Part shown: in pieces, positions 43,151-55,857 of the stretch | Layout of the letters: every line of letters begins with the position of its first letter | Position numbering within the stretch: the stretch's first letter is position 1 | Source of the DNA: Siderastrea radians | Taxonomy: Eukaryota > Cnidaria > Anthozoa > Scleractinia > Rhizangiidae | Length of the DNA stretch: 64,000 nt | Assembly (NCBI GenBank): GCA_964017195.1 | Contig: OZ024898.1 | Span: 5,853,482-5,917,481, forward strand | Reading direction: 5' to 3' | Notes under the pieces: generated by a model | Databases searched by the model: none | The model's input: the letters and a program-made list of their open reading frames with translations, nothing else | What the model was told of the DNA's origin: nothing | Program-made: the position numbers and the translations under genes

Positions 43151-45480
43151 CTTTTGTTTTCGAGAAACAGAGCGTTAATTGAGAATGGAACAATCTAAAT
43201 TTACACGGCAAATGGCGCTGTGTTATTTAACGAGGAGTCACGATGAAGTTAAGAAGCGATCACGTTAGATAAATCATCAGTTTGGAAAATACCTTTTAAT
43301 TAACGCTTCACTGATTTTCGTTAATTTTAAGAATTAAAATAATATGCTGATTTAAAGCAAAAGAAGGCAGTGTTTAAGTTCAATGAAGAACTCTACACGC
43401 AAGATAATGTTAGTTTGTTTGTCTGTTTAGCTTGTTGAGTGAACTTTTCTGAAAGGTAGGTTCAGTTATCATCGCTCCAATTTTCAGAACTTACAACTAC
43501 GCCGTACACCGGTCGGACGCTCTAACCACTGAGCTACTGGGAGACTCGTGGCGAGCATAGGTCATATTTACTGAGTTCGTGGTGACACGCGTCCTGCATA
43601 CTGCTGGGATCAGCAATGTCGAAGTGCCCTATAGGTGATGAATAACTAACGAGTCAAAAAAAGGGATTGCCCTTTTGACCTTAGTACTGTTTTCGCTCAT
43701 TTCGGCTTTAACTGATTCCTTAGGTCAATGAGAAAAAAAACTATTGTTTTCGAGAAACAGAGCGCGAGATGAACATGTTTTTACGCGATTAAAGACAATC
43801 CAATTTTACATCAAAGAAGGCGCTGACTCATTCGATAAACTGCCCCTTTAAACAAGCGTTTTATGCAACATTGCTAGTTGTTTTGCTGAGCTTGTTCAGA
43901 TCACATCTTGGGAAATCTGCAACGGTAAATTTTGTTATCATCTAACTTGTAGTTATTGACCCTGACGAAAGGGAGCCAGTTTGCAGGTTTAAATTCCTTT
44001 ACACTTCAGTACCGTTTACGCTAATTATATTTGGCTTAGATTGCCTCCCTCTGCTTATTCAGAAAAAAAAAAAAACGTTTTGTTTTCGAGAAATAGAGCG
44101 TGAGTTTGAAAACTTAAAGAATTAGAAACAATCGAACTTAGAACAAAAGACGACGCGACACATATTCCCTTGCCTGCGTGAGAAAAAGTTAAAGGTGATT
44201 TGACCCGCAACGGAGATTTCTTAGGAACTCAGTGAATCTGTCAAACACCCAAATGTTGTAATTACTACATTCCAGATGTTTTTACATGCCCTTATGTCCA
44301 TTCGATTTAATAAAAGAGTCTCTTTCTTGTCCCTTAACATCATTATGCACCATCTAAATTCTCATTATTCGGGAAAACCTTTTGTTTTCGAGAAACATAG
44401 CGTTTATTTGTTTCAACGTGAATGTTTCAGCGTCCCTACTATCTGAGAGCCTGTTTCAGCCTGGTGCAAAGAAAAATTCATTAAAAATGCGATTTGAACC
44501 GAAACGGAGCTCTTTTACGAAAACAGTGAACTGAATCCTTCTTGAAACCGCCTACTGCAGTTGTTTTATACATAATTCCCCACGGTTTTACATTTCCATT
44601 TATCCTTCCACTTGGAAGATACTGTTTTCGAGCAGCAGATCGGAGAGTGAGTTGAATATGTTTTTACGCCATTAGAAACTATTTAATTTTACAACAAAGA
44701 AGGCGCTGAACCATGCGATGAACTGCCCCTATAAACAAGCGATTCACGCAACATAAGTAGTTTTGTCGTTGTTGAGCTTGTTCAGAGCACATCTTGGAAA
44801 ATCTGCAACGATAAGTCTTCTTATCATCGACCTAACTTTACAACTTAAAGTTATTGAGCCTTACGAAAGGAAGCCAGCTTGCAGGTTCCTTTACACTTCA
44901 GTACCGCTTACGGTAATTAGTTTTGGCTTGGAATGCCTCCTTCGGCTTAATCAAAAAAGAGTTTTGTTTTCAAGAAATAGAGCGCGAGTTAAAAAATTTT
45001 ACGGATCATAAACAATGTAACTTAGAACAAAAGAAGACCCGGCACATATTTAACGATGCAGAGGCGAGCTTGGCACATATAGTTTCAGAAAGCTTGAGCT
45101 TGGTCACCGAACTTCTCCGAAATTTGCCAACAGTAAGTTCAGAAATCATCACCCCAATTTTAATTCCTGTTTATACTGAGTCCGAGAAAGGAAGTTAACC
45201 ACCTTAGGGATACTTTTGTTAACGTTTATTTTAAGCTTCAAGAATTGCCTCTTTACCTTATTTAGAAAAACTTTTGTTTTCGAGAAACAGAGCCTGGGGT
45301 TGAAAATTTGACTTGAAACAAAAGAAGGCGTTGTTCTATTCAGTGAAGAGTGCTAGGATTAAAGGAGCGAAGCATGCAAGATAAATTAGTTTCTTTGCTA
45401 AGCTTGTGGAGTAAACCGATCTCCGAAGTGCGAAATCTTCATCCGTACGGTAAGTCAGCAAACATCGCCCTATAGTCTTT
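43150..45480 (+). repeat. Cassette array I (unit about 325 bp)
   Basis: Units share GTTTTCGAGAAAYAGAGCGTGAGTT, AAGAAGGCGCTG, GAGCTTGTTCAGAGCAC and a donor-like RCGGTAAGT or GTAAGTTCAG. GAGCTTGT anchors lie at 43428, 43891, 44772, 45105 and 45400. Units are 10-25 percent diverged and some are broken. Frames are not conserved from unit to unit. Confidence 0.75.
43499..43645 (-). repeat. Insertion in array I with tRNA-like A-box segment
   Basis: Compared with the cassette at 50951, about 150 extra bases are present here. They include, on the minus strand, CAGTAGCTCAGTGGTTAGAG and CCGACCGGTGTACGG, the D-arm and anticodon arm of a tRNA. No B box follows. It may be a tRNA-derived SINE fragment. 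Confidence 0.5.
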
Positions 45481-46854
45481 AGACTTGTATATAACCTTAG
45501 AGATGACCGATTCGAAGAAAGGAATTGAACTAGCTTGTAGATATTTTCTTACAGATTACTGTTTGGGTACAGTTTCGGCTCAAAATTGCCTAAGTGCAGT
45601 TGTCAGGGTAGCCCTCGCTGACATTTCTCCCAAGTGTCATTCGCTTGGTAAGGTACTCGGTTTGTTTATGTTATTACTTTAACAATGTCTGTAAATTCAA
45701 GCACGTTAACTGCTTAAACTTCAAATCCAAAGTTTAGCTAAGTTTTAAAGCAGCTACTATTGCCCTAGTAACCGACTTTTGGTTTAGCAATCACATCGTT
45801 TTACAATACCCACTGCCTGTTCCTAACCGAACCCACCCTATTCAATGGGAGATGAAATTAAATAATGTTATTGCCAGGATGCCATTAAAGCAGCAAATAA
45901 GTTAATGTTTCAGGGGAAAAAACCGACAATTCTCAGTTATGAAGACACTTTTCGGAAAAAATACCCTAGAAAACATCGATCAAATAAATAGAAAGTAACA
46001 GTGAGTAGCAATTTTGCCCGAGTTTTGGATCCAGTGAGGTGTTCGAAATATACAACTTTCTTTCTCAAGGACAGATGCTTGTGAACTGCCTGTTGATTTC
46101 GCTAAATATAACACGCCTTTCATCCCGTATAATAAAATTTGTACAAAACACGAGATGGCGGTGCTTTGGCCTGTTAAAAAAGTTGTAAGGTGAAATATAT
46201 CCAATCAATGCAGGCGCGAACATAGGTAAACCGGGTTTTTAAAGTTTAATTTAAAGACAGTTTGTCATTGAATAACTGGAACAAATCTGCGACGAAGAAT
46301 TCTTGCAGCAAACGGTCTATCAGTGTGCAGTTCCATCTCAGTCCAGGCGATGTGCTAAACGTGTCGCAAGCAATGCTCGTTGAAGATACCGGCGCTGCCG
46401 GTTAAAAACTAATCAAACGCGGTCCCCTTGGTGGGCGAAATGAAATATGCATGATTAATAAGAATTTAACTGATAAATATTAAGTCTTTTGTCATGCATG
46501 CATGCATGTTGAAGGCTGCCAGAGGCATTTCTCGTGCGTGCGGCCTCGCGCGAACGTGGTGCCCTGGTACCTTCGTATTTACTTCTTGTATTTTCTGTAT
46601 CTGCCAGCGACCGCTCCCCGCGGGAAGGTGTGCGAGATCCCGGCATTTGTATTAAACCCGCTGGTATCCGGGGCATTTTTAAGCGATTCTTGCAAAACTT
46701 ACAATATCGGTTTCCAACCAGGGCAATGAATTTAATTGCTATTATTTTCTCTTGGGGCTTTCCGAATGCGGAACGAAGTACCGATTGCTTTATACATAGC
46801 AAGATGACCTCTGAACAAGATATCCTCTGTATTTTTGAGGTTGGCGCACGGTTT

Positions 46855-47260
46855 TTACAGCACAGGAAAGAGAAAAGTACTGCTCAGCTGAGCGTTCAAT
46901 TGAATGGTTACGATTTCATCCACAGAGTTCAAAGATAGAACCACTCTGTGTAGCATAATAAACAACACAGACTCAAAAGCGTGAACCACCTGTTAAAGCA
47001 TAGTAAACAGCGCACAGCACCACAGAAAAGTACTGCTTAGTAGCTTTCATTTGAGTGGTGACACTTTAGGATTTCATCCACAGACTCAAAAGTTAGAACC
47101 ACCTTGTACAGCATAATAAACAACACCACAGGAAAGTACTGCTCAGTAGCTTTCATTTGAATGGTCACACTTAAGGGTTTCATCCACAGACGCAAAACTA
47201 AGTCTCAAAATGCACACCATAATAAACATAAGCGTTCTGCTTTTATTTGAAGTTTCATCC
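46855..47260 (+). repeat. 106-bp minisatellite, array in copy 1 (about 4 units)
   Basis: Units contain CACAGGAAAGTACTGCTCAG, TAGCTTTCATTTGAATGG, GGATTTCATCCACAGACTCA and GCATAATAAACA. The array ends about 0.47 kb upstream of the signal-peptide exon. Confidence 0.8.
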
Positions 47261-47470
47261 GACATCAAAAGCTAGGATCGCTTTCCAAATCACGGTAACG
47301 ATATGCATGAATTCGATTGGACTCAACCAAAACAACCGACAGTTGTCATTGCGATTTCACGCCGGACGATTTGATAGTAAGGCACGTAAATAGTACAACA
47401 AGAACTTGGCAGTTTTCAGTGGCCTTTATTTTTGAATGGTCACATTTACGGATTTCATGCACAGTCTTAA

Positions 47471-47577
47471 AACTTATAACCTGCGATCAGGCCGAATTTT
47501 AGCATCGCTCTCATCCCTTCCCGCCTGAATGTTTCACCGAGCGAAACGAAAATAGAGCCTGATCGCAGGTTATAAAA
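47471..47577. repeat. Hairpin with CTTATAACCTGCGATCAGGC arms
   Basis: CTTATAACCTGCGATCAGGC pairs with GCCTGATCGCAGGTTATAA. The version in copy 2 (56977-57085) has mismatches in its left arm (ACCTACGGTCAAGC). Confidence 0.7.
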
Positions 47578-47732
47578 CTTACAACCTCCTCGTGCAGCAG
47601 CATAATAAACAACAAAGCAGAAAAGTATTGAGTCATCGGAAATCAAAAGCTAGAGTCATTTGCTTTCTTAACCAGCAACAAAACTCTTCAATTTCTCTTT
47701 CACTTTTTTTTAGGAATACAAAGACAACTGAC

Positions 47733-47867
47733 ATGGCGTTCAAGTTAATTTTGGCCTGCTTCCTAATTGGCTGTTTCATGATGGCGGAGGCGGCGAGGAT
47801 GCCCTTTTACAGACGTCGCCTGCCTGAACGCTACCAGGACCCGTTAGCCGACAATCCGGCCCCACCG
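47733..47867 (+). CDS. Exon 1 of ICK-like gene, copy 1 (signal and propeptide)
   Basis: 45 codons, ending CCCACCG|GTAACT in phase 0. Without splicing the frame would stop two codons later. Copy 2 differs by one amino acid (Pro37 to Ser) and one silent base. Confidence 0.8.
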
Positions 47868-49716
47868 GTAACTTGAAGTTTACTTCTAATTTTTAGATTT
47901 CTAAACTATCTATATTGATGGAAAAGATCAAGAAAGTGAAAATTACTAGGGCTTTTCCCCGCTGAAATTATTACCGCACCTGAACTTTAAGTGAGTACCG
48001 AACGTCACCACCGCCGGACGTTCTTAGGGAAAATGGTTAGAAATTTTCGAAAAATATCGTTGGAAAACTCTCCTAATTGGTAATAGATCGAGAAGAACAC
48101 AGGGCACCTTTGCTTTATTTCCTTATAAGTTGTTTGATGGTCCTTTCCATTTTTAAACTCTCCCAGGGATACCCTTGTGTTCCCTATGGACGTACAGGCT
48201 GCAAAACAGCGGACGACTGCTGCAAAGAGGCCAGCATATATGACAAGAGTGATCAGAGAGCTACAAGTTGTAAGAATCTTGGGTCCAATCCCCCTTATGA
48301 GTAAGTATTTTTTAGTTAGTTACTGTAACAAATTAGCACTTTCCGGTTGTTCAAAGCAGTAATACTGCATGTTACACATTTTTTAAACATTCTTTTAACC
48401 AGTTTTTGACACTGTTTAGTACTGGAAAAATCGAAAGAATTGAGATGGAGGAAGATGAAAGCTTTTCGAACCCATGACAAAATGACATCGGGTTGTGTAA
48501 TCCCACGCACAAGGGGTTGCCGGGAAGGTGAAGGGATCCCTGGAGAAGAAGAATGCAGTACCAAGTGACACGAAAATAGAGCCGGCAGATTACAAGTTAT
48601 AAAAGATAACCTTTTTTTTTCCTAAAATGTGTGTGCCTACCTCCATTCCCCATTCTTCACAGACTAGAATTCCTCAGCAATCACCAGAACTAATTTTCGG
48701 AACTATTATTTTGTAAGCCTTCTAATGATGTTATCGATTTAGATTACTTTTTGGGGGGGGGGGGTGGAGGGGATTCTTTTTATGTGGAAAAATTGCAAAT
48801 AAGCTAAATACCATGCCACCTAATGCGCTTTTCATTTTTTTTTTTGCTAAAAACGCGAAAATAAGGCCCACAAAAAATTCCATTGAAATTAAGGTTTCAG
48901 CAGTCGTAATTTCCAGAGCGAACTTTAATAGTTGATATAGTTATTTCCTTTCTTTCGCACACGGTTTCCTTGTAAAGCACTCGTACAGTAATCCTAACCT
49001 GTCGCTTACACAGGTTGGGGGAGGGAAGGGGAGGGTCAAAATCGATGCCATTATCTATTTCATCAATACCTGGACATGGCTCAAATATCGATACACGCGG
49101 TTTGTTTTCTGCTCTTCGATACTGCTCACGAGAAGAAGTAGTTGAGTGTACATTCTATGCAACCTCGTTCCCCGGGTCTCTCCTTTTCCCGTCCCCCAGA
49201 GACCCTGGAACGAGGTTACATTCCATGCAGTGTTCTTTCGTATTTTCCCGCTGTTATGTTTCTGACTGTGAGTTTATTTTTAGTGAATGGACCTGCTTGT
49301 AGATGATACAAAGAAAGAAGGCTTCAGAGAGCAGTCATCGCACCTTAAGTTTTAATTTTATTCGTTTTCACAAGCAATACGGTCAACATTTGCAGGTAAC
49401 TTGTCGCGCAACAATTTGCGTCGTATGTCTTTCTACCACACGAAAATGTAGTGGCAATAAGCACAACAAACATTCTCAACTTGCAACGCAAGACTTGCGG
49501 AACGAGTTGCACGATAATGTTGCCCGTATTTAACTTGGCCTTTATTTACGATTTAAACATGCACACAGGCACACAAGCAAAACCGATAAGGGTCAGAGAT
49601 AGAGATTCTGCTGATTGCCGAAAAGAACTGTAATGGGCTTTAATTATAAGATAATGGCAATAAAACTTTTCTTCATTTCAGTGTGTGACAAGGACTCAAT
49701 AATTTGCTGGGTTTGA
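47733..49716 (+). CDS. Secreted ICK-like cysteine-rich peptide precursor, copy 1
   Basis: Exons: 47733-47867, 48167-48269 and 49682-49716 (90 codons plus stop). Residues 1-20 are a signal peptide (MAFKLILACFLIGCFMMAEA). Residues 21-45 form a propeptide-like segment with a triple arginine (RMPFYRRRLPERY), and exon 2 opens the cysteine domain at GYPC. With these boundaries six cysteines are spaced C-x7-C-x5-CC-x16-C-x6-C, the inhibitor-cystine-knot order found in many venom and defence peptides. An acceptor 16 bases before ATG (TTTTTTTTAG) indicates an upstream 5' UTR exon. An AATAAA lies at 50225. The family is not identified beyond the fold. Toxin, antimicrobial or signalling roles are all possible. 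Confidence 0.6.
48167..48300 (+). CDS. Exon 2 of ICK-like gene, copy 1, with two possible donors
   Basis: The acceptor CTCCCAG ends at 48166, phase 0, giving a GYPC start. Donor A at 48269 (AAGTT|GTAAGA) leaves phase 1 and joins exon 3 to add two cysteines. Donor B at 48300 (TATGA|GTAAGT), a stronger consensus, retains a fifth cysteine (SCKNLG), but with the exon-3 acceptor it stops after two codons. Both donors are conserved in copy 2. Confidence 0.7.
49163..49218. repeat. Short hairpin element in intron 2
   Basis: CAACCTCGTTCCCCGGGTCTCT pairs with AGAGACCCTGGAACGAGGTT. An equivalent copy is at about 58673-58733. Confidence 0.8.
49682..49716 (+). CDS. Exon 3 of ICK-like gene, copy 1
   Basis: After CTTCATTTCAG the phase-1 reading gives CDKDSIICWV and the stop TGA (49714-49716). 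It supplies cysteines five and six. A second acceptor (CTCCTTTCAG, 49728) leads, from donor B, to a frame of about 80 codons that is not conserved to its end in copy 2. Confidence 0.55.
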
Positions 49717-50618
49717 CTCTCCTTTCAGGTTTTCTTTTCAAGATTATATTCTCAACGGGAGGTTTCAACTGCCAACATTCATTCACAGTGAAAACCACTT
49801 TAAAGCTGATATTCATCCCAGCGCAGCGGTGTTTTCTTTACAAGTGAAATCACTGAACCAAAAGTCTACCCTACTGATTCTTGTTGCCGCTCTTTTTACG
49901 AAACACAAAAGGGATACAAAAATATGTGTAGCTGTTTGCCACAATGAGAATTGAAGACTTTCTTAAGGTCCTTCGTTCGTTTCCCAACGAAAACCGTTCC
50001 AGAGGTTAACTTAAGAGCAATTTTATTTTATTTTAGTGCCACCAATGCAGGACCCATCGGCGGGCTGAAACATTAGGCTTTGCAACAGTCATTCAAGCAA
50101 ACAAAGTGACGCTGGAATCTTCATGCTTTTCTAATGTTTATCTCCTATATTCTTGGTGTCGTGCTGTCGAGCAAACATAAAGGAGAAAACATTCTGGAAA
50201 CTGCGGCTTAAAGAACGATTGACTAATAAAATGCGATTTCAACCGCGACGGAACTCTCTTAGAAAATCAGAGAACCGGCAGGGCTCCACCTAGTTGTTTT
50301 ATTACTAAATTCCAGATGGTTTTACAATTTTCTATTTATCCTTTTCCAATGAACACTAAAACTGGAGGAAACATTCTGTAAATTGGCTTCTTTTGCCTAC
50401 GTGAGAGACAGTCAAATGTGATTTAACCCGAAACGGAGATTTCTTAGGAACTCAATGACCGCAACCTGCCAGTCCCCTAAATTTTTAATTACTAAATTCT
50501 AGACATTATTACATGCCCTTACGTCCTTTCGATTTAGTGGAAACTCTCTTTCTTTTGAACAGAACGCAATAGAGTTATTTTTATGGTAGTCAATTCTCTC
50601 TTGAGTGAGCGTTATTAC

Positions 50619-50621
<3 letters not shown>

Positions 50622-50658
<37 letters not shown>
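50622..50658. repeat. (GA)n, about 37 bases, copy 1
   Basis: The same locus in copy 2 has about 62 bases (60149-60210). Confidence 0.95.
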
Positions 50659-50662
<4 letters not shown>

Positions 50663-50689
50663 GTACTTATTCTCATTATTCTGGAAAAA

Positions 50690-53600
50690 AAACTTTGTTT
50701 TCGAGAAAGAGAGCGTTAATTGCGAATGGAGCCATCTAACGTTGCAGAAAAATGGCGTTAATTTTTCGTTAATTTATTTGCTGATTAAAAGCAACAGAAG
50801 GCGCTGTTTAAGTTCAATGAAGGCGAACTCGGCACGCAAGATAATAAATTAGTTTGTTTGTCTGTTGAGCTTGTTGAGTAACATTTCTGAATTGCAAATT
50901 AAGTGATTTAAGTCTCCAAAGGTAGATTCAGTTATCATCCTTCCAATTTTCAGAACTTGTGACTAACGATGTCAAAGGAAGGGATTTAGCACTATTTTCG
51001 CTCATTTCGGCTTCAATCGACTCCTTAGCTCAACGAGGAAAAAACTATTGTTTTCGAGAAACTGAGCGTGAGTTGAACATGTTTTTACGCGATAAGTAAC
51101 CGGATCTAATTTTACAACACAGAAGGCGCTGACTAATTCGACGAACTTCTCCTTTAAACAAGCTATTCACGCAACATAAACTAGTTTTTTGCTGAGCTTG
51201 TTCAGAGCACTTCTAGGAAGATCTGCAACGATAAATTTTGTCATCTAACTTTACAACATATCTCTAGTGTAGTTATTGAGCCTGACGAAAGGGAGCCAGC
51301 TTACAGGTTCCTTTACACTTCAGTACCGTTTACGTTTATTATATTTGGCTTGGATTGCCTCCCTCTGCTTATTCAAAGAAAAAGTTTTGTTCTTGAGAAA
51401 TAGAGCGTGAGTTTAAAAACTTTAAGAATTAAAAACAGTCTTACTAAGAACAAAAGAACATCTAGACGCGCCACACTTTCAATGGTTAAGAAGCGCGCTT
51501 GGCACGGAAAGATAGATTGAGCTTGTCCACTGAACTGATCTCCGAAATTTGTCAACCGTATGTTCAGAAATCATGGCTCCAATTTACATCTTGAATAACT
51601 TACTGAGTCGAAAAAAGAAATTTAACTACCTTGGAGATACTTTTATCAATTACTGCATGTTAACCCCCACATTCTTCGCGGCGCTCTCTTTTTGAAACAC
51701 AAAAAGGAAACAAAAATATACAGTTTAATTGGCACTAGCTGTTTGCTACTATGAAAATCAAAGACTTTTCTTAAAGTCCTTCGCTCGATCCACGAGAAAA
51801 ATAATTCTCCGCTAATTAGACAGTAAAGGACCCGCCGGCCAGCTGAAAAATCACTGAGGCTTAGCGAATCATTGAAGCAAACAAAGGGACGAATCCCGAT
51901 GCTTTTGTAAATGTTTATCCCCTATATTTTTTGTACCGTGCTGTCTAACAAAGATAAAGGAGAAACCATTCTGGCTACTGCTTTAAAGAAAAATCTATTA
52001 AAGATGCGATTTGAATCGCAACGGAGCTCTTTTAGGAAATCAGTGAACTGAATCCTTGAAACCGCCTAGTTGTTTTATTACCAAGTTCCACAAGGTTTTA
52101 CATTTCCATTTATCCCTCCACTCCGAAGATATTGTTTTTGAGAAACAGAGCAACAACAAAATAGTCTATTATGTACAACAAAGGTACATAAAAGCATGAT
52201 TTGAATATGTTTTTACGTGATTAGAAATAATTTAGTTTCAGTCACAACAAAGAAGGCGCCGAACCATGCGATGAATCGAACTGCCCCTTTAAACAAGCCA
52301 TCCACGCAACATAAGTAGTTTTGTCGTTGTTGAGCTTGTTCAGAGAACATCTTGTAAAATCTACAACGATAAGTCTTCTTATCATCGACCTAACTTTACA
52401 ACTTGTAGTTATTAAACCTGACGAAAGGGAATGAACCAGCTTGCAGGTTCCTTTACACTTCAATACGGCCGCTTACGTTAATTATTTTTGGCTTGGAATG
52501 CTCCGTCGGCTTAATCGAAAAAAGAGTTTTGTTTTCGAGAAAAAGAGCGTGAGTTCAAAAATTCTAAGAATTAAAAACAATCTTACTTCGAACACATATT
52601 CAACGATACAGAAGCGAACTTGGCACGTACAGTTTCAGAAAACTCGAGCTTGTTTACCGAACACTTCCAAAATTTGTCAACAGTACGTTCAGTACTTGCT
52701 CCAAGTTAATTCTTGTTTTTATTATCCAACTGTATTAGTTATTGTACAGAAAGCGCGCGAAACGTAAAAATTTACTAAAAATGCATTTTCAACCGCAGTT
52801 GAGCTCTCTTAGCATTTCAGTGAACTGAATCCTTCTTGAAACCGCCTACTGAGTTGTTTTATTACTAAATTCCACACGGTTTTACGTTTCCATTTATCCT
52901 TCCACTCGGAAGATGTAGTTTGCGAGAAACAGAGCAACAACAAAAAACAACTACAACAACAAAATAGTTTATTATGTACAACAAAAATATATTAAAAAAT
53001 GAGTTGAATATGTTTTTGCGTGATTAGAAATAATTTAGTTCTACAACAAAGAAGGCGCTGAACCATGCGATGAACTGCCCCTTTAAACAAGCGATTCACG
53101 CAACATAAGTAGTTTTGTCGTTGCTGTTGTCGTTGTTGAGCTTGTTCAGAGAACATCTTGGACAATCTGCAACGATAATTCGTCTTATCATCGACCTAAC
53201 TTTACAACTTGTAGTTATTAAACCTGACGAAAGGGAATAAACCAGCTTGCAGGTTCCTTTACACTTCAGTACCGCTTTCGTTAATTATTTTTGGCTTGCA
53301 ATTGGAATGTCTGACCCTCGGCTCAAACGAAAAAAGGCTTTTGTTTTCGACAAATAGAGCGTGAGCTTAAGAACTTTAAGAATTAAAAACAATCTAACTT
53401 AGAAAAAAAGAAGACTCGGTACACATTCAACAATACAGAAGCGAGCTAGGCACGTGAAGTTTAAGATAGATTGAGCAGTTGTTCACTGAACATCTCCGAA
53501 ATTTGCCAATAGTAAGTTTAGCAATCATCGCCCCAATTTTAATTCCGCCTGTATATACTGAGTCCGAGAAAGTAATTTAATCACCTTAGGGATACTTTTA

Positions 53601-54500
53601 ACACTTACTGCATGTTAACGTTTATTTTTAGTTTCAAGAATTGCCCCTTTACCTTATTCAGAAAAAAAAATTGTTTTCGAGAAACAGAGCGTGAGTTGAA
53701 CTTGTTTTACATCAAAGAAGGCGCCTACTCATTCGATGAATTGAACCTTAAACAAGCGATTCACGCAACATAAACTAGTTTTTATTTTACTGAGCTTGTT
53801 GAGAGCAAATCTTGAAAAATCTGCACCGGTAAGTCTTGTTGTTATCTAACTTTACGATATGGAGTTATTGAGACTGACGAAAAGGAGCCAGTTTGCAAGT
53901 TCCTTCACACTTCAGTCTGTTACCTCCATCTGCTTATTCAGAAAAGAGTTTTGTTTTCGAGAAGTGGAGCGTGAGTTAAAAGACTTTAAGAATTAAAAAC
54001 AATCTAACTTGGAACAAAAAAAGACCCGGCACATAATTCAATGATAAAGAAGCGAGATCGGCACGTAAAGATAGATTGAGTTTGTTCACTGAACTGATCC
54101 CCGAAAATCTGTCAACAGTTAAATGCTCAGTAAAATGCAGTTAAATGCTCATGGCCCCAATTTACATCTTCAATAACTTACTGAGTCGAATTGAAAGAAA
54201 TTTAACCACCTCGGAGATACCTTTATCAGTAACTGCATGTTAAATCCTACATTCTTGGTGGCACTTCATGCAGGAATTGCCTCCTTATCTAATTAAGAAA
54301 AACTTTTGTTTTCGAGAAACAGAGCTTGAGTTAATAATCACCTGACTTGAAACAAAAGAAGGCGTTGTCTTATTCAGTAAAGAGTGCTAGGATTTAAGGA
54401 GCGAAGCATGCAAGTTAAATTAGTTTGTTTGCTGAGCTTGTGGATTGAACATCTCCGAAGTACGAAATCTTCATCCGTACGGGTAAGTCAGCAAACATCG
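50690..54500 (+). repeat. Cassette array II (unit about 325 bp)
   Basis: GAGCTTGT-type anchors occur near 50867, 51194, 51520, 52331, 52650, 53135, 53475, 53795, 54075 and 54435, mostly 280-355 bases apart. It spans the end of duplication copy 1, the spacer and the start of copy 2, so it probably provided the homology for the tandem duplication. Confidence 0.75.
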
Positions 54501-55857
54501 CCCTTGTCTTAATAGACTCGTATATAACCTCAGAGATGACCGATTCGAAGAAAGGAATTGTAGAGATTTTCTTACAGATTACTGTTTGGGTACAGTTTCG
54601 GCTCAAAATTGCCTAAGTATTTTGTCAGGGTAGCCCTCGCTGACATCAGTCTCGCAAGTGTCATTCGCTTGGTAAGGCACTCGGCTTCTTTATGTTATTA
54701 CTTTAACAATGTCTGTAAATTCAAGCACGTTAACTGCTTAAACGTCAAATCCAAAGTTTTAAAACAGCTACTATTACCCTAGTAACCGACTTCTGGTTTA
54801 GCCATCACATCGTTTCACAATACCCACTGCCTTTTCCTAACTGAACCCACCCTATTCACTGGGAGATGAAATTAAATAATATTATTGCCAGGATGCCATT
54901 AAAGCAGCAAATAAGTTAATGTTTCAGGGGAAAAACCGGCAATTCTAAGTTATGAAGACACTTTTCGGAAAACAATACCCTAGAAAACATCGATCGAACC
55001 AATAGAAAGTAATAATGAGTAGCAATTTGTTCGAGTTTTGGATCCAGTGAGGTGTTCGAAGTATACAACTTTCTTTCTCAAGGACAGATGCTTGTGAACT
55101 GCCTGTTGATTTCGCTCTAAATATAACACTCCTTTCATCCCGTATAATAAATTTGTACAAAACACGAGATCGCGGTGCTTTGGCCTGTTAAAAAAGTTGT
55201 AAGGTGAAATATGTCCAATCAATGCAGGCGCGAACATAGGTAAAGCGGGTTTTTGAAGTTTAATTTAAAGACAGCTTGTCATTGAATAACCGGAACAAAT
55301 CTGCGACGAAGAATTCTTGTAGCAGATGTTTCCATCTCAGTCCAGGCGATGTGCTAAACTTGTCGCAAGCAATGCACTTTGAAGATACCGGCCCTGCCGA
55401 TTAAAAACTAATCAAACGCGGTCCCCTTGGTGGGCGAAATGAAAGATGCATGATTAATAAGAAATTAACTGATAAATATTAAGTCTTTTGTCATGCATGC
55501 ATGCATGCATGTTAAAGGCTGCCAGCCGCATTTCTAGTGCGTGCAACCTCGCACGAACTTGGTGCCTTGGTACCTTGTGTTTACTTCTTGTATTTTCTGT
55601 ATCTGCCAGCGACCGCTCCCCGCGGGAAGGTGTGCGAGATACATTTGTATTAAACCCGCTGGTATCTGGGGCATTTTTAATCGATTCTTGCAAAACTTAC
55701 AATATCGTTTTCCAACCAGGGCAATGAATGTAATTGTTATTATTTTCTCTTGGGGCTTTCCGAATGCGGAACAAAGTGCCGATTGTTTTATACATAGCAA
55801 GATGACCTATGACCAAGATATCCTCTGTATTATTGAGTTTGGTGCACAGATTTTACA

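Larger units (their letters stand above)
45240..52760 (+). repeat. Segmental duplication, copy 1
   Basis: It runs with very high identity against 54270-63528. The offset grows from about 9030 at the start to 9506 at the gene (minisatellite expansion) and to 10337 after the LINE insertion. It contains cassettes, an unassigned 1.3-kb block, the 106-bp minisatellite, the knottin-like gene and more cassettes. Confidence 0.9.

Noticed and set aside
46534..46938. 134-codon plus-strand frame upstream of ICK-like gene 1
   Set aside because: The equivalent region of copy 2 (55541-55957) is read in shifted frames because of indels, so the peptide is not conserved despite near-identical DNA.
49729..49954. 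About 80-codon continuation from donor B through the acceptor at 49728
   Set aside because: The frame differs at its end in copy 2 (early stop at the AAATATAATG variation) and has no recognisable motif. The six-cysteine reading through 49682-49716 is more coherent.
50583..50852. Arg-Glu repeat protein frame
   Set aside because: It arises solely from the (GA)n microsatellite, whose length differs in the duplicate copy.
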